Source: Salvator merianae
Taxonomy: Eukaryota; Chordata; Lepidosauria; Squamata; Teiidae
DNA length: 64,000 bases
Direction: 5' to 3'
Assembly: GCA_003586115.2 (NCBI GenBank)
Contig: QVOM02000029.1
Location: 23,736,829-23,800,828 of the forward strand
Within the stretch, counting starts at the first letter, position 1, and the number at the start of each line of letters is the position of its first letter. Made by a program: the position numbers and the translations under genes. Positions 45,116 through 58,239 of the stretch are shown piece after piece. Below the pieces are notes generated by a model, which had not been told where the DNA came from, made no database searches, and was given only the letters and a program-made list of their open reading frames with translations.

Positions 45116-45440
45116 TCATTTCTGCACTTGCTGCCCAGGCCAGGATGGGATGACTTAGCTCAGGATATCCAATGCATCTCATGCTAGGATGGTTTGTCAC
45201 TATGGCAGGATAAGGCCTAGCCTCGAAGTCAGTATGGAATGAAGAGTAGGAATGAAAGTTCCTGACCTTTGCAGTTCCTGGGAGGGCCTATTTCAGTGAT
45301 GCACTGACTTCCAATGCCACTTCTCGTAGTGGTTCCTGGAGTGCCACCAAAACAAATCACACATATGGGTGCTAGCATGCCAGTAGACCTCATTGTTGAG
45401 GTCTGCTGGTAGAGTGGAATAGGGTGCCATTTTTGTGCCC
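45116..45440 (+). mobile_element. Family E dispersed element
   Basis: Starts GGTCATTTCTGCACTTGC and shares CTTTGCAGTTCCTGGGAGGG, CTTCTCGTAGTGGTTCCTGG and CTCATTGTTGAGGTCTGCTG with the copies at 33665 and 61581. Right end not seen. Confidence 0.5.
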
Positions 45441-47016
45441 TACCCCATCCTCTCAATTCATTCAGTGTGCATGAAGCATTCGGGGGGGGGGGGCGCAGGG
45501 CTTTCCCCATCATGCACCAACATGCAGAAGGAGGCCCATGGATCCCTTTCTAGACAAGGATACCACAGAGTGCAGAATGGCCCAAGTCAAGAGTACGTCC
45601 AGATGCATGTTTTGGGCCAGTAACATATTGCAACAGGCCCTTGGTTGCCATGGATACAGTTTGTAACTCAGTGCACAATTGTTCCCAATGATACTGTAAA
45701 CAATTTTTATTAGTGTTTATAATGAAAGAGATCATCAGACTTTTGCATCTCTTTCATTCTTCTTGCTTAATCTGGAACATGAAGTTTTCCTGGCAAAATG
45801 ATTGATTGACTGATATAAAAATCTGTTTGGATACAGCGGAGAATTTTAATGTGATTGTCTGATTTCAAATAATACTGATGCAATTATTTAAGTAACACAA
45901 ACTTTCCTCTTACTATTTAGTGACAGTTTTGGAAGCTAGGACTTACATTTCTCCAGGGGAGCCAATGGCATTTTGAATTATTATTCAATTTGTATTTTAT
46001 TGCTAAGAATTCAGAGATGCACAGTTCTGGTTAAATGAAAAAGAATAGGAAAGCAGTGAAACTATAAAGAGGGAATCAATTTTCTACATTAGATACAGAC
46101 ATGTTTTACAAATTAAATCACTTTCTATGAGTGAAAGGACTCCGGAATAATCACTTTAAAAAGATTTTCACTCTGTTGGTGCCAAATACTATAGAACTTA
46201 TACCAGTCACACTGACAATGTTTCAGATATTGTTAAGGAGACTAGGTACTTGTTCAGTTGGCAATAGTATGCCAAAAGGGTGAACAGTTATGCATACACT
46301 CTCCTCTGCTGAAATTATGAATTTGTTACCTAATGAAAGGTTCCACATAATGCAAAGGAAATACACCCAATCATTTACCTAGCTCTGATCCAAACTCCCA
46401 TTCATTATCCTAATTCAATCATTTGGTGCTATGTTGTATGGAACTAATGACCCAGTCTGTTTTTTCTTCTATTTACAAATTTTCAGAATAACAGAAGAAG
46501 AGGAAAAGTAGGAAGAGGAGTCAGAAAATATATCTATATAAGTATTAGAGTTATGCATATATTTCAAGGAATAATGATCAAAAAGCCTTATAAATATCCA
46601 CATGGAAATGATGTCTATAAGCAACAAGATCAAATTATAACAAAACAAGCAGGTTCCACATTTGTAACTATGTGTTGATTCTGTCAGTGCTCTAGTTTCA
46701 AAATTTAGCCAACATGACAGCACAAAGGGTGTTTTTCTCTTATATTAGTCAATAACCATATGGGCAGCGGAAGGCACCTGGTGAAGGTCTCAGAGACACA
46801 GCATCCAGCCAGCAACTACGCTCAAAGGCATCATCCTCACAAAGTGGAAATAAGTGCAGAATAAGGAACTCAGAGGTGCCCACTGCCCTTGGGTGCTCAC
46901 ATGACCACCTTACAGATACACAGTGGCTACACAAGTGATTTACTTTACCTGCTTTGCACTACTGTCATGCTGAATATGATCTATTTCTGGGGCCATGACC
47001 AAGAAGACTTCTCTAT
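45441..47016. other. Unannotated stretch
   Basis: A run of G near 45481 and AT-rich sequence; no element identified. Confidence 0.4.
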
Positions 47017-47132
47017 GGCCCTTTCTGCACTGCACCTTATTCCAGATTATATTCTAGAATAGGGGCCTACGATCCATATACCAATGCAGATTATAGCAGA
47101 CCCTGCCCAGGACCTGCTGTAGTCTGCACTAG
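47017..47132. mobile_element. Family C element, truncated
   Basis: Starts GGCCCTTTCTGCACTGCACC after TAT and keeps about two thirds of the palindrome. It shows the uninterrupted sequence CCAGATTATATTCTAG at the point where 12538-13300 is split by another element. The right end is missing. Confidence 0.7.
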
Positions 47133-48111
47133 GTTTCAAATGTTCCCAGCTTCATAAAGGAAGGAAAGAAGTCCAGGACATGCAGACATAATTTTTGAAT
47201 AGCCTTGGACATGACACCTAGAGAGATTTTGGCCCATCAACTGCTTAGGAACATGGTACTTGCCACTGATTCCAGCTAGCCACTCTTCAGGGCCTCACCT
47301 AAAGCTTCAAAACTGAATGTGTTGCAATGATGTGTGAATTTTGCTTAAAAGGAGAACACATTTAAAAGACTTAACATATTTGCTCTCCCAGCATACTAAG
47401 ATAATTAGCAACTCAAACATAGATAATTCTGCTCTGCTCCCACTTTCCATTCTAAACTTTTCAAAATTGTTAATGCTTGGTCCATACTACTTCCTGTTTT
47501 GCTAATGTATGGAAAAATACTCTTCGAACCCCCTCCTATATCTTTACTGGTGTTGGGGAGGATGAGCTAGCATATCTCTGCAGAAAAGCTTTCTTTTTTA
47601 AGGGTCACTTGTACAACAGTGCAAATCTATAAGACTGTTCCTGCAAAAAAGTATACGATAAGCCCCCACACAAACAAATGCAGCATCTGGAATTGCACCG
47701 CTGCACACGGTTAGTAGATGCAACATATCTATAAAGAGTAAACACTTTCTCATTCTCCCCCCGGAATGCCCACACAAGCTTCTGCAAATCCACATTTGTA
47801 GTCACAACATGAAAATGAAAGGGATGAAGGTAAGTGACCCACTTTTGAGGCAGGAAAAAACACTCTGCAAAAATATAGGTTACAAGGGCTGTAATCAACA
47901 TTTGCCATGAGATGGGTGATTTTTTACCACAGTGAAAACCCTTCAAATCTGCTTTAAAACCTGTGTGCAGTGAGACCCTGAGAAAAATTCATGACAAATT
48001 CAGAATAGGTATAGTTTGTTTTGTTTTGTTTTACTTTGCTCTTATTTTCCTGAATTCTTCTGCACAATATGCAGTATCTCATGCCTAATTCCTCTTTTCT
48101 ATGCTCTCTGT
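47133..48111. other. Unannotated stretch
   Basis: No gene or repeat end recognised. The 113-aa minus frame at 47605-47946 has no recognised family. Confidence 0.4.
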
Positions 48112-48218
48112 GTTTGTGTGTGTGTTTGTGTGTTTGTGTGTGTGTGAGAGGGAGAGAGAGAGGGAGGGAGGGAGGGAGGGAGGGAGAGAGGGAGGGAGGG
48201 AGGGAGGGAGAGAGAGAC
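48112..48218. repeat. (TG)n then (GGGA)n low-complexity tract
   Basis: Interrupted TG repeat up to about 48144, then a purine tract of GAGA and GGGA units. Confidence 0.95.
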
Positions 48219-50859
48219 AGTAGGATTCTCTTTTCTTTCCCTCTTCTTTGTTCTCCTACTTCTCAAAGGCAAGTTACTGAAGTATTAAATAGAAGTTCCT
48301 CAGTGCATGTATGACTTTCCTTGTATAACACTCTTTTTGCAGTATGGTTTTGCTTCTGGGGCAAATTAAGATAAAAATTAATTTATCTTGTTTAATGCAG
48401 TTGCAGAAATGATCAATATACATGATTGGGCATTTGAAATGTCATTGATTTATCCAAATAACCCCCTGTGAGAACCCACTTCAATGTCAGTGACACACTG
48501 GTAGATTGCAGAGTCTGCAGGCGGCAGGTTACTTATTTATTTGATGCTCCTTGACTCTTGAAAAAGTCTCCTTATTGATGTAGCCAGTTCTGCAAAACTG
48601 AGTTCAGCTAGCTTGCAACAGATTTTTTTTCTTTTTTCTTTTAATCCTTTAGGGTAGTTTAGTACCCCGATTGAAATGAAAGTGTGTGCTCCAGGTATTG
48701 TTTTTTTCCCAAGGCTAAACAGTTTATAGGAATGAATTGATATCTGCACAGTTATGTTCATTGGGAGGGTCTCTTACACTATCCTATATAGAAATGCCTG
48801 TGGGGTTGAAGATGAAAGTATAATTATCATTTCAGACCACCTGCAAAATCAATGTAAGTTACACTGAAGTCCCTTGCAGGGTTGGATGAAGCCACCTGGA
48901 GCAGAAGACAACAAAGAGGCAGGAGGGCTTCCATCAAAATGATGACTCTCCAAGTTGACCTTCCTTGCCTTCCATATTGTCTGCATGAGCAGAGTACCTC
49001 TGGAAGAAACAAATGCAGAAACAAATCCCTAGGGTCTGCCTAGGGATACTGGCCTACACCAGCACCTTCCAAGGAATATGGTATCCACATTACAAATCAG
49101 TCTACTCGAGGTACAGTTTCACAGTAGAATGCTGCATCTCCACGAAAGAATCATTGGACTGAGCTATGACACAAAAATGAGAGCATAGCCCACTGCAATT
49201 GCTGTGTCTCCGAGGCATTCCCCATTGGTAGGCCAATGTCTCACTCATGTGTGGATGGAAGCAAGTACCTGGTCTGGTCTACCAGGGGCAAGGAGCTGAT
49301 GCCATTTTGCCAAGCTCATGGAAACTGTGCCAGAAATGCACAGCTTCTGGGCATCTGTCTAAAGATGCCTCAGTTGGCAACTTCAGAGACTAAGAACTTT
49401 CATCCCCATCTTCCAAAGGTGGGGTAGGAGGGGACATCTATAAAAAGGATGGCTCTTGGTGTGGGCTGCTAACCACCCCTGAAATCTTGGGTTGGATTGT
49501 TCAAGCCAGCACAAGATTAGACCTGTACAGCATAGCATAGTGGATGCTGTACAGATCTTGCCAAAGTCCCTGGCCAGTTTCCCTGGCAAGGGGCATGAAG
49601 TTGACAAAGAATTCAACCCTGCAAACAGTTGAACATTCTAGATAAAGTGTAAGAATGACACATCAGTCAGATACTCATCACTATGCTGAACCCTCTGAAA
49701 GGGGGAACCAAAAGTCCCAAGAACAGTTCGACCCACTTTCATAGAAAGTCTGCTCTTTCAAAGAAATGGACAAGAGGTAGACACATGTGGCAAGCAGGCA
49801 TCTACCTATTCTGTCTTCTGGTCTACCCTGTGTCTGCTTTTAGTATTTCTGTAGATGATGCCAAAGCTGTAGACATCTACACTTCTATTCATGGAAAGGC
49901 GATAACTTTGCCTCATCCTATAACAAAGAAAGTTTTAAGAGAATTTCCTTCTGGTAAAAAATGGAGTGGGGAGTCATGCACTTTTTTTAATGCATACATT
50001 TGTTTATTCCAGGAATGGGGAAGATACTTGATCTATCTCTTGTTAAACAATTATGTAGAGATGATATTTGCTAATAGCATTCAATGTCTTCCAAGAATAC
50101 AGTGAAGTGGTGTTGTACCAAAGTCCACTCATACACTGTGAAAAGAAAAAAGAAAAAAAGCTTGTTTAATAAGAGCTCTGAAAGAAAAATACCAATCTTC
50201 TTGAAAAAATGAGCTCTATGATATAAAAGCACAACACTTTTTGTTCTTCTGTTTCTGTTTTTCTTTCTTATCTTTTATTTCCATTCAGTGTGCAATCAAA
50301 TGTTCCTGCTTTATGAGATGAGAAAAGATAAGGATTATAAATGTGTGTGTGTAGGAACATGAGCAATAACTTGGAAGGCTGAAGCTAACTTGAAAGAAAA
50401 CCCATAAACACTTTTAACATGGTTATCTGATCAACATATGTGCTTAGGATGATCCAATGGCTTGGAAAGAAAACATGTGCTCCCAAGCCCTCCAAAGAAT
50501 TATACAAAACACTGAATGGGTCTAAATTGTGCTTTAATGCAATAAAGTAACGAAGGACTTGATAAGGAAGGGAGAATTGACTTTCATCTGCAGGAAAAAG
50601 GGGGAATGCAATGCCTCCCTCATGATCAGAATTTGCACCACTACATACTGTGGCTATATGCCTAATGTTAGGAAAAGGCCCAGAATATGGACCAGTGATG
50701 AGCAGGTACACCCTAAGTCTTCTCTGTCCCATTGGTTGGTGTTAAGATGGGGAAACATTTAAGTGCCCAGCCCCAGTCCTGAAAGTCAGCCTTTACAGAA
50801 CAGCTGGCATGAAAGGTCTGATGAAAGCCATGTGGGAACTTGCCTATCAAGTGCTTAAG
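48219..50859. other. Unannotated stretch
   Basis: The longest frame (49683-50105, 140 aa) has a hydrophobic patch (IYLFCLLVYPVSAF) but no recognised family, no splice context and no homologue visible here; treated as chance. Confidence 0.35.
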
Positions 50860-51240
50860 GTTTTTAAGAATGTTTGGCCACTAACCCTTACTTTGCCCTA
50901 TTCCTCCCCATTGGTTGTTAATCAGCTATCAAGCCAGATTTTAAGCTTTTATGCTTGACATTTAAGACTTGAAGAACTTGCAACCAGGGTATTTTTTAGA
51001 TTGCCTTCTTCATTACAGACCCGTAGGATCACTGAGATAATCTGGGGAGATTCACTAATCACTAAATGTCAGCTTGTAATGTCCAGCAGCAGGGCCTTCC
51101 CTGTAGTGGTACCCACACTTTGGAATGCTCTGAACTCAGATGTAAGGCACCTACTATTGTATATTTTAGGAGCATCTTCAAAACATCTGCTCACCCAAGC
51201 ATTCCTGTTGCAAATGAGTGTCTGAATGAATGTCTGTTTT
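50860..51240 (+). mobile_element. L2-like LINE C-terminal remnant
   Basis: Encodes FPVVVPTLWNALNSDVRHL and a following SSKHLLTQAFLL, matching the AP-x-LWNxLPxxVR and KTHLF pattern of the L2 C-terminus. Frame breaks upstream. Confidence 0.55.
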
Positions 51241-51562
51241 CTAACCCCACCCAGTTTTTATTATTGTTTTCAAGTTTTGCAGTTCTAATTGTTCTTAACC
51301 TTGATTTTCTTTTAAATAAAGAAGTGGTATAGGCATGTTTAAAATGAATGAATACATTTAGGATGTTAAGGACTTCTCCAACCTCATAATCAAACATCTT
51401 GGACCTTATCAACAAGAGATTAGACAGCCAATCTTTCAAGGACTGATCCTCACATGGAAAAATAGAATGACAGCAGTCTGCCCAGCTGGAAGCTACGTAA
51501 CGTCATAACGAAGGTCCACATCCACAATTACAATAGTAAAAGAACTATAGTTATCTGCTTTT

Positions 51563-51739
51563 AGAATGGATGCCTAGGTATTGCCTCCGGGTTGGAGAGA
51601 CAGGCAGGATGCCTGGTGAAGGTTTTGCCTTTTATTCTGCTTGAGAATGCCCAGAAACAATTGGTGGGCCACTCGGTGAGACAGGATGCTGACTAGATGG
51701 ACTACGGCCTGATTCAGCAAGGTTCCTCTTATGTTCTTA
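51563..51739 (+). mobile_element. CR1-clade LINE 3' tail
   Basis: Closely matches 1420-1636: AATGGATGCCTAGGTATTGC, CTTGAGAATGCCCAGAA, then CCTCTTATGTTCTTA at the end. No coding part is kept. Confidence 0.75.
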
Positions 51740-52012
51740 ATGCTCATATTTTTGAGAGCTGTAGGACCAAAAAGGAAAAATGGCAATCAACCCCAAGTAG
51801 TTACAAAAGGAAATGGGCAACATTGCTCTTGCAACTCAAACCTTGCCAGAAATATTTCTGTGCCCCCCCCCCCCGAAGGATCCTGCAGCTTCTTTGCAGT
51901 CTTGGTAACCACCATGTGTTTTCTTGCCTGGGCTGGCATGGAGGGGATCACCACTTTGAGCATGAACTGGCTTATCTCCAATGCCATCAAAAACCAGGTA
52001 TTGGTGGTGTCA

Positions 52013-54185
52013 GTGGAATCATAGAATCATAGAGTTGGAAGGGATCTCCAGGGTCATTGAGTCCAACCCCCTGCTCAATGCAGGATTCACTAAAGCATCC
52101 CAGACAGATATCTGTCCAGCCTTTCCTTGAAGACCTCCAGCGAAGGAGAGCCCACCACCTCCTGTGGCAACCTGTTCCAGTGACTGATTGCCCTTACAGT
52201 CAGAAAGTTTTTCCTAATATCTAGCCTGTATCTACTCCCTTGAAGTTTCATCCCATTGTTTCTAGTCCTTCCTTCTTGGCCAACTGAGAATAGGGCCAAT
52301 CCTTCTGCACTGTGACAGCCCTTCAGATACTTGAAAACAGCTATCATGTCTCCTCTCAGTCTTCTCTTCTGCAGGCTAAACATTCCTAGGTCCTTTAACC
52401 GTTCCTCGTAGGACATGGTTTGCAGACCACTCACCATTTTGGTCGCCCTTCTCTGAACTTGTTCCAGTTTGTCAATGTCTTTTTTAAACTGGGGTGCCCA
52501 GAACTGGACACAATGCTCCAGATGAGGTCTGACCAAGGAAGAGTAAGGTGGGACAATTATTTCTCATGATCTAGACTCTATGCTCCTCTTGATACACCCC
52601 AGGATGGTGTCTGCCTTTTTTGCAGCTGCATCACACTGTTGACTCATGTTTAATCAGTGATCTACTAGTACACCCAGATCCTTTTCACACGTGCTGCTGC
52701 TCAGCGAGATTCCTCCCATTCTGTATTGAATATTGTCATTTTTCTTACCTAGATGTAAAACTTTGCATTTCTCCCTTTTAAATGTCATTCTGTTAGTTTC
52801 AGCCCACTGTTCAAACTTGTCCAAATCATTTTGAATCTTCTCCTTCTCCTCCCTAGTGTTAGCAACCCCTCCTAGCTTTGTGTCGTCTGCAAATTTGATC
52901 AGCGTCCCCTCGACACCTTCATCCAGATCATTTATAAAAATGTTGAACAGCACCGGGCCCAAGACAGAGCCGTGTGGTACCCCACTCGAGACAGTCTTCC
53001 AATTGGATGTGAAGCCATTTATGACCACTCTTTGAGTATGATCACTAAGCCAGTTCTGAATCCACCTAACGGTTGTCCTGTCAGTCCCATATTTGATCAT
53101 TTTTTCAATAAGTATAGTATGAGACACCTTGTCAAATGCTTTGCTATAGTCAAATGCTTTACTATGTCCACAGCCTTTCCTTGGTCGATCCATCCAGTAA
53201 TTTTGTCATAAAAGGAAACGAGATTAGTCTGGCATGACTTGCTTCTTACAAATCCATGTTGGCTCTGGTTAATTACTGCATTTCCATCCAAGTGCTCACA
53301 TATATGCTGTTTAATGATTCATTCAAGGATCTTGCCTGGTATTGAAGTCAGGCTCACAGGCCTGTAATGACCTGGGTCAGCCTTCTTTCCTTTTTTAAAG
53401 AGAGGGACAACATTTGCCCTTCTCCAATCTTCTGGGATTTCTCCTGTTCTCCATGAGTTCTCAAATATCACAGAGAGTGGTTCAGCAATTATATCCGCCA
53501 ATTCCTTCAGCACCCTAGGATATAATTCATCTGGGCCTGGAGACTTGAATTCATTTAAGTTAGCTAAGTGTTCCCTCACTGTCTCCTTGTCCATACAGAG
53601 CCTTGATTCTCTTATCCCTCAACAGCACAGTGAAGGCCAACTGATGTTTCATTTCCTTTCTGAGAGAAAACAGATACAAAATAGGAGTTCAGAAGTTCTG
53701 CCTTCTCAATGTCGTTTTTGACCAAATCACCCTTCTCATCCTGTAAAGGTCCTATAGCTTCTTTGAATATTCTTTTGCTTCTGACATATCTCCAAAACCC
53801 TTTTTTATTGTTTTTGGCCTCTCTTGCAATCCTCAATTCATTCTTAGCTTTAGCCTTTCTGACACTTATCCTGCAGTTCCTGCAGATTGCATTATATTCT
53901 TCTTTTGATATGTCCCCCTCTTTCAATTTTTTAAACATTTCTTTTTTTCTTTTTAGCAGGTTATTAAGTTCAGGGTTCATCCACCCTGATCTCTTTAGAT
54001 GCTTGCCATTCTTTCTTCTTTTAGGAATTGTTAAAGATTGTGCCTCTAGAATCTCCTTTCTCAAAATTTCCCATCCTTCCTGGACATTTCTGTCCATTAA
54101 GACATCCAGCCAATGGATCCTTCCTAACCTCCTTCTGAGTCCATCAAAATCTGCTCTTCTGAAACCTAACCTTGAAGTCTGAGTC
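52013..54185 (-). mobile_element. CR1 LINE, 5'-truncated, about 2.2 kb
   Basis: Minus-strand ORF2 in four successive open segments. 53612-54097 gives the linker (KRSGWMNPELNNLLKRKKEM). 53319-53594 holds FKSPGPDELYPRVLKEL and the NVVPLFKKG and YRPVSLTSIPGKILE motifs. 52654-53291 holds SKAFDKVSH, GVPHGSVLGPVLFNIFINDL and LIKFADDTKLGG; the FADD active site is intact. 52090-52536 is the C-terminus ([20 protein letters not shown]). The 3' end carries CTATGATTCTATGATTC-type repeats, the CR1 signature. Frameshifts between segments make it inactive. It is the least decayed LINE in the window. Confidence 0.93.
53131..53166. repeat. 18-bp tandem duplication inside the CR1 RT
   Basis: GTCAAATGCTTTGCTATA is followed directly by GTCAAATGCTTTACTATG. 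In protein this doubles the SKAFD motif (SKAFDYSKAFDKV). Confidence 0.85.
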
Positions 54186-54379
54186 CTCTCAGATCTTCCT
54201 CAGCAAGCAGGGTGCCATCCCTGTATGATGAGAGCAACAAAATCAAGCCATTGATCCACACTAGTCTTATACATGTCTTGAGGTTGAGGATCACAAAGCA
54301 AGAGAATTCTGCTCTGCCCCTGCTCATCAGGGTGTCTCCAGAGGGTAAACGTGCCTTGCCTGCTACAGACATTAGAAGC

Positions 54380-54460
54380 AGTGTTATCACTGACTTTATT
54401 GTGACCAATCTTGAGACCTTCAGGTATAGGGTGGGATAGAAATACAAACAAATAAACAAT
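54380..54460 (+). mobile_element. L2 LINE 3' tail fragment
   Basis: GACCAATCTTGAGACCTTCA, GGTATAGGGTGGGATAGAAA and an AAAC/AAAT-rich end match the tail at 32810-32880. Confidence 0.55.
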
Positions 54461-54704
54461 CAGCATGCCATGTGCTACCCAGCCAGGTTACTGCAAAAAC
54501 AGAATGTATATGCTAGTGGAACACAAAAACTTTCATTCTGAGGAGATTGAAGAGACCGTCTCTGAGAGCAGTAGACATGGCACTATCATTCCCCATTCCA
54601 AAAGGATCACCATTTCAATCTGATTTCATCATCCTAAAGGCCCTGGAGATGTTCAGTGCCTCCATTCACCTGACTGTGCCAATAGACTGTGTAGTGCTTG
54701 CTAT

Positions 54705-55804
54705 TAGGGATGTGCAAGAAATTTCGACGGTGGCTTCGCAACATTCAGATCGAATGCGAAGTGCCCTCTCTATCGCAAAAGCGAATAGCGAAAGTCACGG
54801 CGATTTTCGTCAATTTTCGTGACCTTCGCCACTCACCGCGAACGGCTATTTTTCGTCTCTTTTTGCTGCAAAAACTGCGATGCAACGAAGCTCGGTAGCT
54901 TCGTAGCATCAAGTCTCTGCCTCTAGAGGTGGAAATTGTAATGCATCACATTAGGAAAGACGGTATTTTTTTAACACTTTGCCTGCCTCACAGCGATCGC
55001 ACCGCATGAGGATGAGAAACTCAGATGGCTAGGAGTTAATAAAACGTCTTTGATGGTGGTATATAGTTCTGCTTTTTGAAACGGAAGGCAAGACAAGGCG
55101 TCATTTTGATGCTGCTCGGAAGTAGGGAGGGAGGGCAAGACGAGGCATCATTTCACTGCTGCTCAGAAGTAGGGAGTTATTTCATCCTGCGGCTGCCGCC
55201 AGTCTTCTAAATTACGCGCTGAGCTGAAGGCAATTGCTTCGTGCGTCGCTGACTAAGCCTGCCCACCTCGTAGGCGAGGTAATAATTTCTGTGCCCCAAA
55301 CGATCGGCACGGACAGCAGACAGCGACGTGTCGTGCCGATAAGTTAAAGGGACAGAAGTTAGCGCACATGCGCGCACAGACATGAGCGTAGAAAAGGCAT
55401 CGAAAATGACGAAAAATCAAAGCGAAAAAAATCCATTGCTTGCTTTCACTTGCTTTCGATCTGCAGTGAGGAACCCCAAACGTGCCTTCGTTGCTTTGAA
55501 TCCTGCTACAAACCGGCCGCCGGTAAAAAGTAAGCTCCATGCAATTTTTACCTTTAACGAAGCTACTCCTTAAATTAGCAACGTGGACGGTCAAATATAG
55601 AAGGGAGAGGGCAGGGGGATATGCGGCATTTGTTTTTCGCTACTTATTTCATTGATTTTGCACTTCCGGTTTTTTCGCGAAAATTTTCGCTGCGAAAACG
55701 AAAATCGCCATTTTCGTGACTTCCGTTTTCGTGCGAAAACGAAGCAACGAAGCTTCGGTGCATTGCGAAATGAACAGAGAAAATTCCTTTCGTGCACATC
55801 CCTA
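54705..55804. mobile_element. 1,100-bp non-autonomous hAT element
   Basis: TAGGGATGTGCA at 54705-54716 and TGCACATCCCTA at 55793-55804 are perfect inverted repeats. CTTGCTAT lies on both sides (54697-54704 and 55805-55812), a perfect 8-bp TSD, which is the hAT hallmark. The interior is CpG-rich with many short palindromic words such as GCGAAAATTTTCGC. Its open frames (largest 113 aa) do not resemble a transposase or BED finger, so an autonomous hAT would have been needed to move it. Outside it, sequence would be continuous. Confidence 0.9.
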
Positions 55805-55812
55805 CTTGCTAT

Positions 55813-58239
55813 TTCTGGTCCAAGATCTACAAACCTGTTTTGAGTAAAGCAAATTGTGCATAAAGTGCCTCAAGAAAGGCACTCATAGCTTGGAGATTTC
55901 CTGACCGGCTTGTCAGACACAGAGCAATCACACAATCAGCAACGCTCCTAGACTGCACATGTGCCAGAAACATCAGTTGTGCTTCCTTGATGCTAAACCT
56001 CATGGACATAAGAGAGAGTTTTTAATGGGATATGAGGCACCCTTCATGCGAACAATCTCCTCTAATGATGGATGCATTTAGCATTTATATTGCTCCAGCA
56101 GCTTTCCTTAACTGAATTAGGTGTATGAGTCTGACTCCAGATGCTGGCTGAATATATCACTAACAAGCAATAATCTGGAGTATAGCCCCTCCAGAATTAT
56201 CACTTGTTGCTAGACAGCACAGGGATCAGCACTGTCTGTGCATGTTTTAGTGACATGCACAGCCAGGTATTTCACCAGTACAAAATATGCAGAAGTATAC
56301 AATTGCAACCATCGTGCAAGTGCAGCTGTATGGGGGGGGGTACACATGTGCAGTGGGTACTTCTAGGATGGCAGCTCCCTCCAGACAGTAAGTTATAGCA
56401 ATATTTCAGGAAAAGCCACCATCAACATCCAGTTTACCTGCAATAGGTAGGATTTAGGGAGGATATAGTAGGACTATGGTGAGGTAGTCACAGAAATGTG
56501 TGGCAATCCTACCGTAGCAGGGGCATAATGGTGCTATATTTCCCCCATCTGGAGGTAACCTGAGATACGTTTCTTTAGGAAACAATTTTTAAAGTGACTA
56601 AATACAGTAAAATACTTTGTAAATTCTTGTGTGTGGCACTTAACTATATGTGACAGGGGATCGAAGAGCCAATGATACTGTCTATTGTGACATACTTTGT
56701 ATACATTGTTTTTTTACTGTTTTTATGGAATATTTTACTTAAGCTACCTTCAAACCAATGGAACAAGAAACCAACTCCATTTCCTGATATCAAATCTAAG
56801 TTTCCTATGCTGCCAAAATTCACCAGCCAGTCTATCTGGTTGTCTCACCCAATGTCCCTGACAACATAACTGAAGTGCCTACCCCAAATAGTAATGAATG
56901 TATTCTGCAATGTTGGGGATCAAGAGCTGCCCTTTACCACTGACCAAAACTGACTCTGTGTGAGGAGTGACAAGCTATCTCTTCATGACAGGCTATCTGA
57001 CAGCCAGATGACATATCCTGACTTTTACCAAAGCTTCTGACATTTACTTTGGTAAGACTAATAATTACCCCTTAAGTGTACTGATCTGTTTTTGTCCTTT
57101 GAAGCTAGATCCAAATCCCTTGCTAAAGAAAGAAGGATCCTCAAAACTCAGTCCCTGAGGAGGGGAAAACAATTGAATTTATCATGGAGCTTATCAACCC
57201 AAAGGGCACCAAAAATACTAACTGGATGAACACTGAAAATAATTGAAGAATGAACAGCACAGCATTTCAAATTCATGTGACAATCGCCTCACTATGGCCA
57301 TACATCCTTGACCATGGTGAGAGACGCCTGCAGGTGGAAACATCTACAGAAGTGCCCTTCCTCTGCATTGCCAGATACTTCCTGGTATCCATGTCCAACA
57401 AGATGGATGCCCAATGAAGTAGCAGACTTCATGCCCAAGTACCTTCAGTAGGCATAGTGCTCCTATTTGGGGATGTTATATCACCAAAAACGGAGATGTG
57501 ATGCTTCAAGCACCTGTGGAAGTAAGTGGAGTCATGGCCTAAGTCTAGTGTAAGTATCTAGCATGCACCAGATGTTTGGGGTAGCATCTCCTTGATCCTG
57601 AAATCTGTAACAGAGTCTACCATACCAGGTTGAACTGCCCAAAATATAGCCTAGTGATTCCACTTACCATCTCATTTCACTAAGGAAAACAGAAACATCC
57701 TGCATGACCTTCATCTTCATCCTATCAGACTAACTTACCCCCTGATATTATTATGGGAATGCAATGGAGGGACGTATAATGTGTTCCACCTTGACATCTT
57801 CAGAAGAAAGGCAGGATATAAATGCAATGAATACAGTAGATGCATAAAAACCTGAGTGTAAAGTAATGAAGCCTCTCTGATAGCCTAAACTGTAAGCCAG
57901 GAAGCATGCAGTTTTGCAGTACACCACCTGCCCCCCCCAAATACTCCTGAGCTGTTATAATCAGCTGCATAGATTTCAACCTGTAATTCTACCCTAGTAA
58001 CAAAAGAAACCCCATTCAAAGATAGCCAGTTTAGAAAGACAGCCAATTTTGCTCATCTGCCTTCATGTGTTTTGATAGCACATGATGATGATGATGATGA
58101 TGATAATGATGATGAGACTTAAGTCCTACCATCACACCACAGAACAGTCACAGAAAGACCCTATCAGGAGATATTCCTTTCTAAGTGCTCAAATAGGTTG
58201 TGCAAGGGAGAAATAATAATCTGTATCCTTTGGGTGTCT
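55813..58239. other. Unannotated stretch with a GAT microsatellite
   Basis: No gene recognised. A G-run lies near 56331, and 57780-57830 (GAAAGGCAGGATATAAATGC) resembles an old L2 tail. Confidence 0.4.
58081..58113. repeat. (GAT)n microsatellite
   Basis: About ten GAT units with one AAT interruption. Confidence 0.9.

Noticed and set aside
47605..47946. 113-aa minus-strand frame
   Set aside because: No recognisable motif and no homologous segment in the window; treated as chance.
49683..50105. 140-aa open frame with a hydrophobic segment
   Set aside because: No recognised domain, no splice-site or promoter context, and length is compatible with chance in AT-rich DNA.
53709..54182. 157-aa plus-strand open frame
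   Set aside because: It is the antisense shadow of the CR1 linker region; leucine/phenylalanine-rich content comes from reverse-reading lysine-rich coding DNA.
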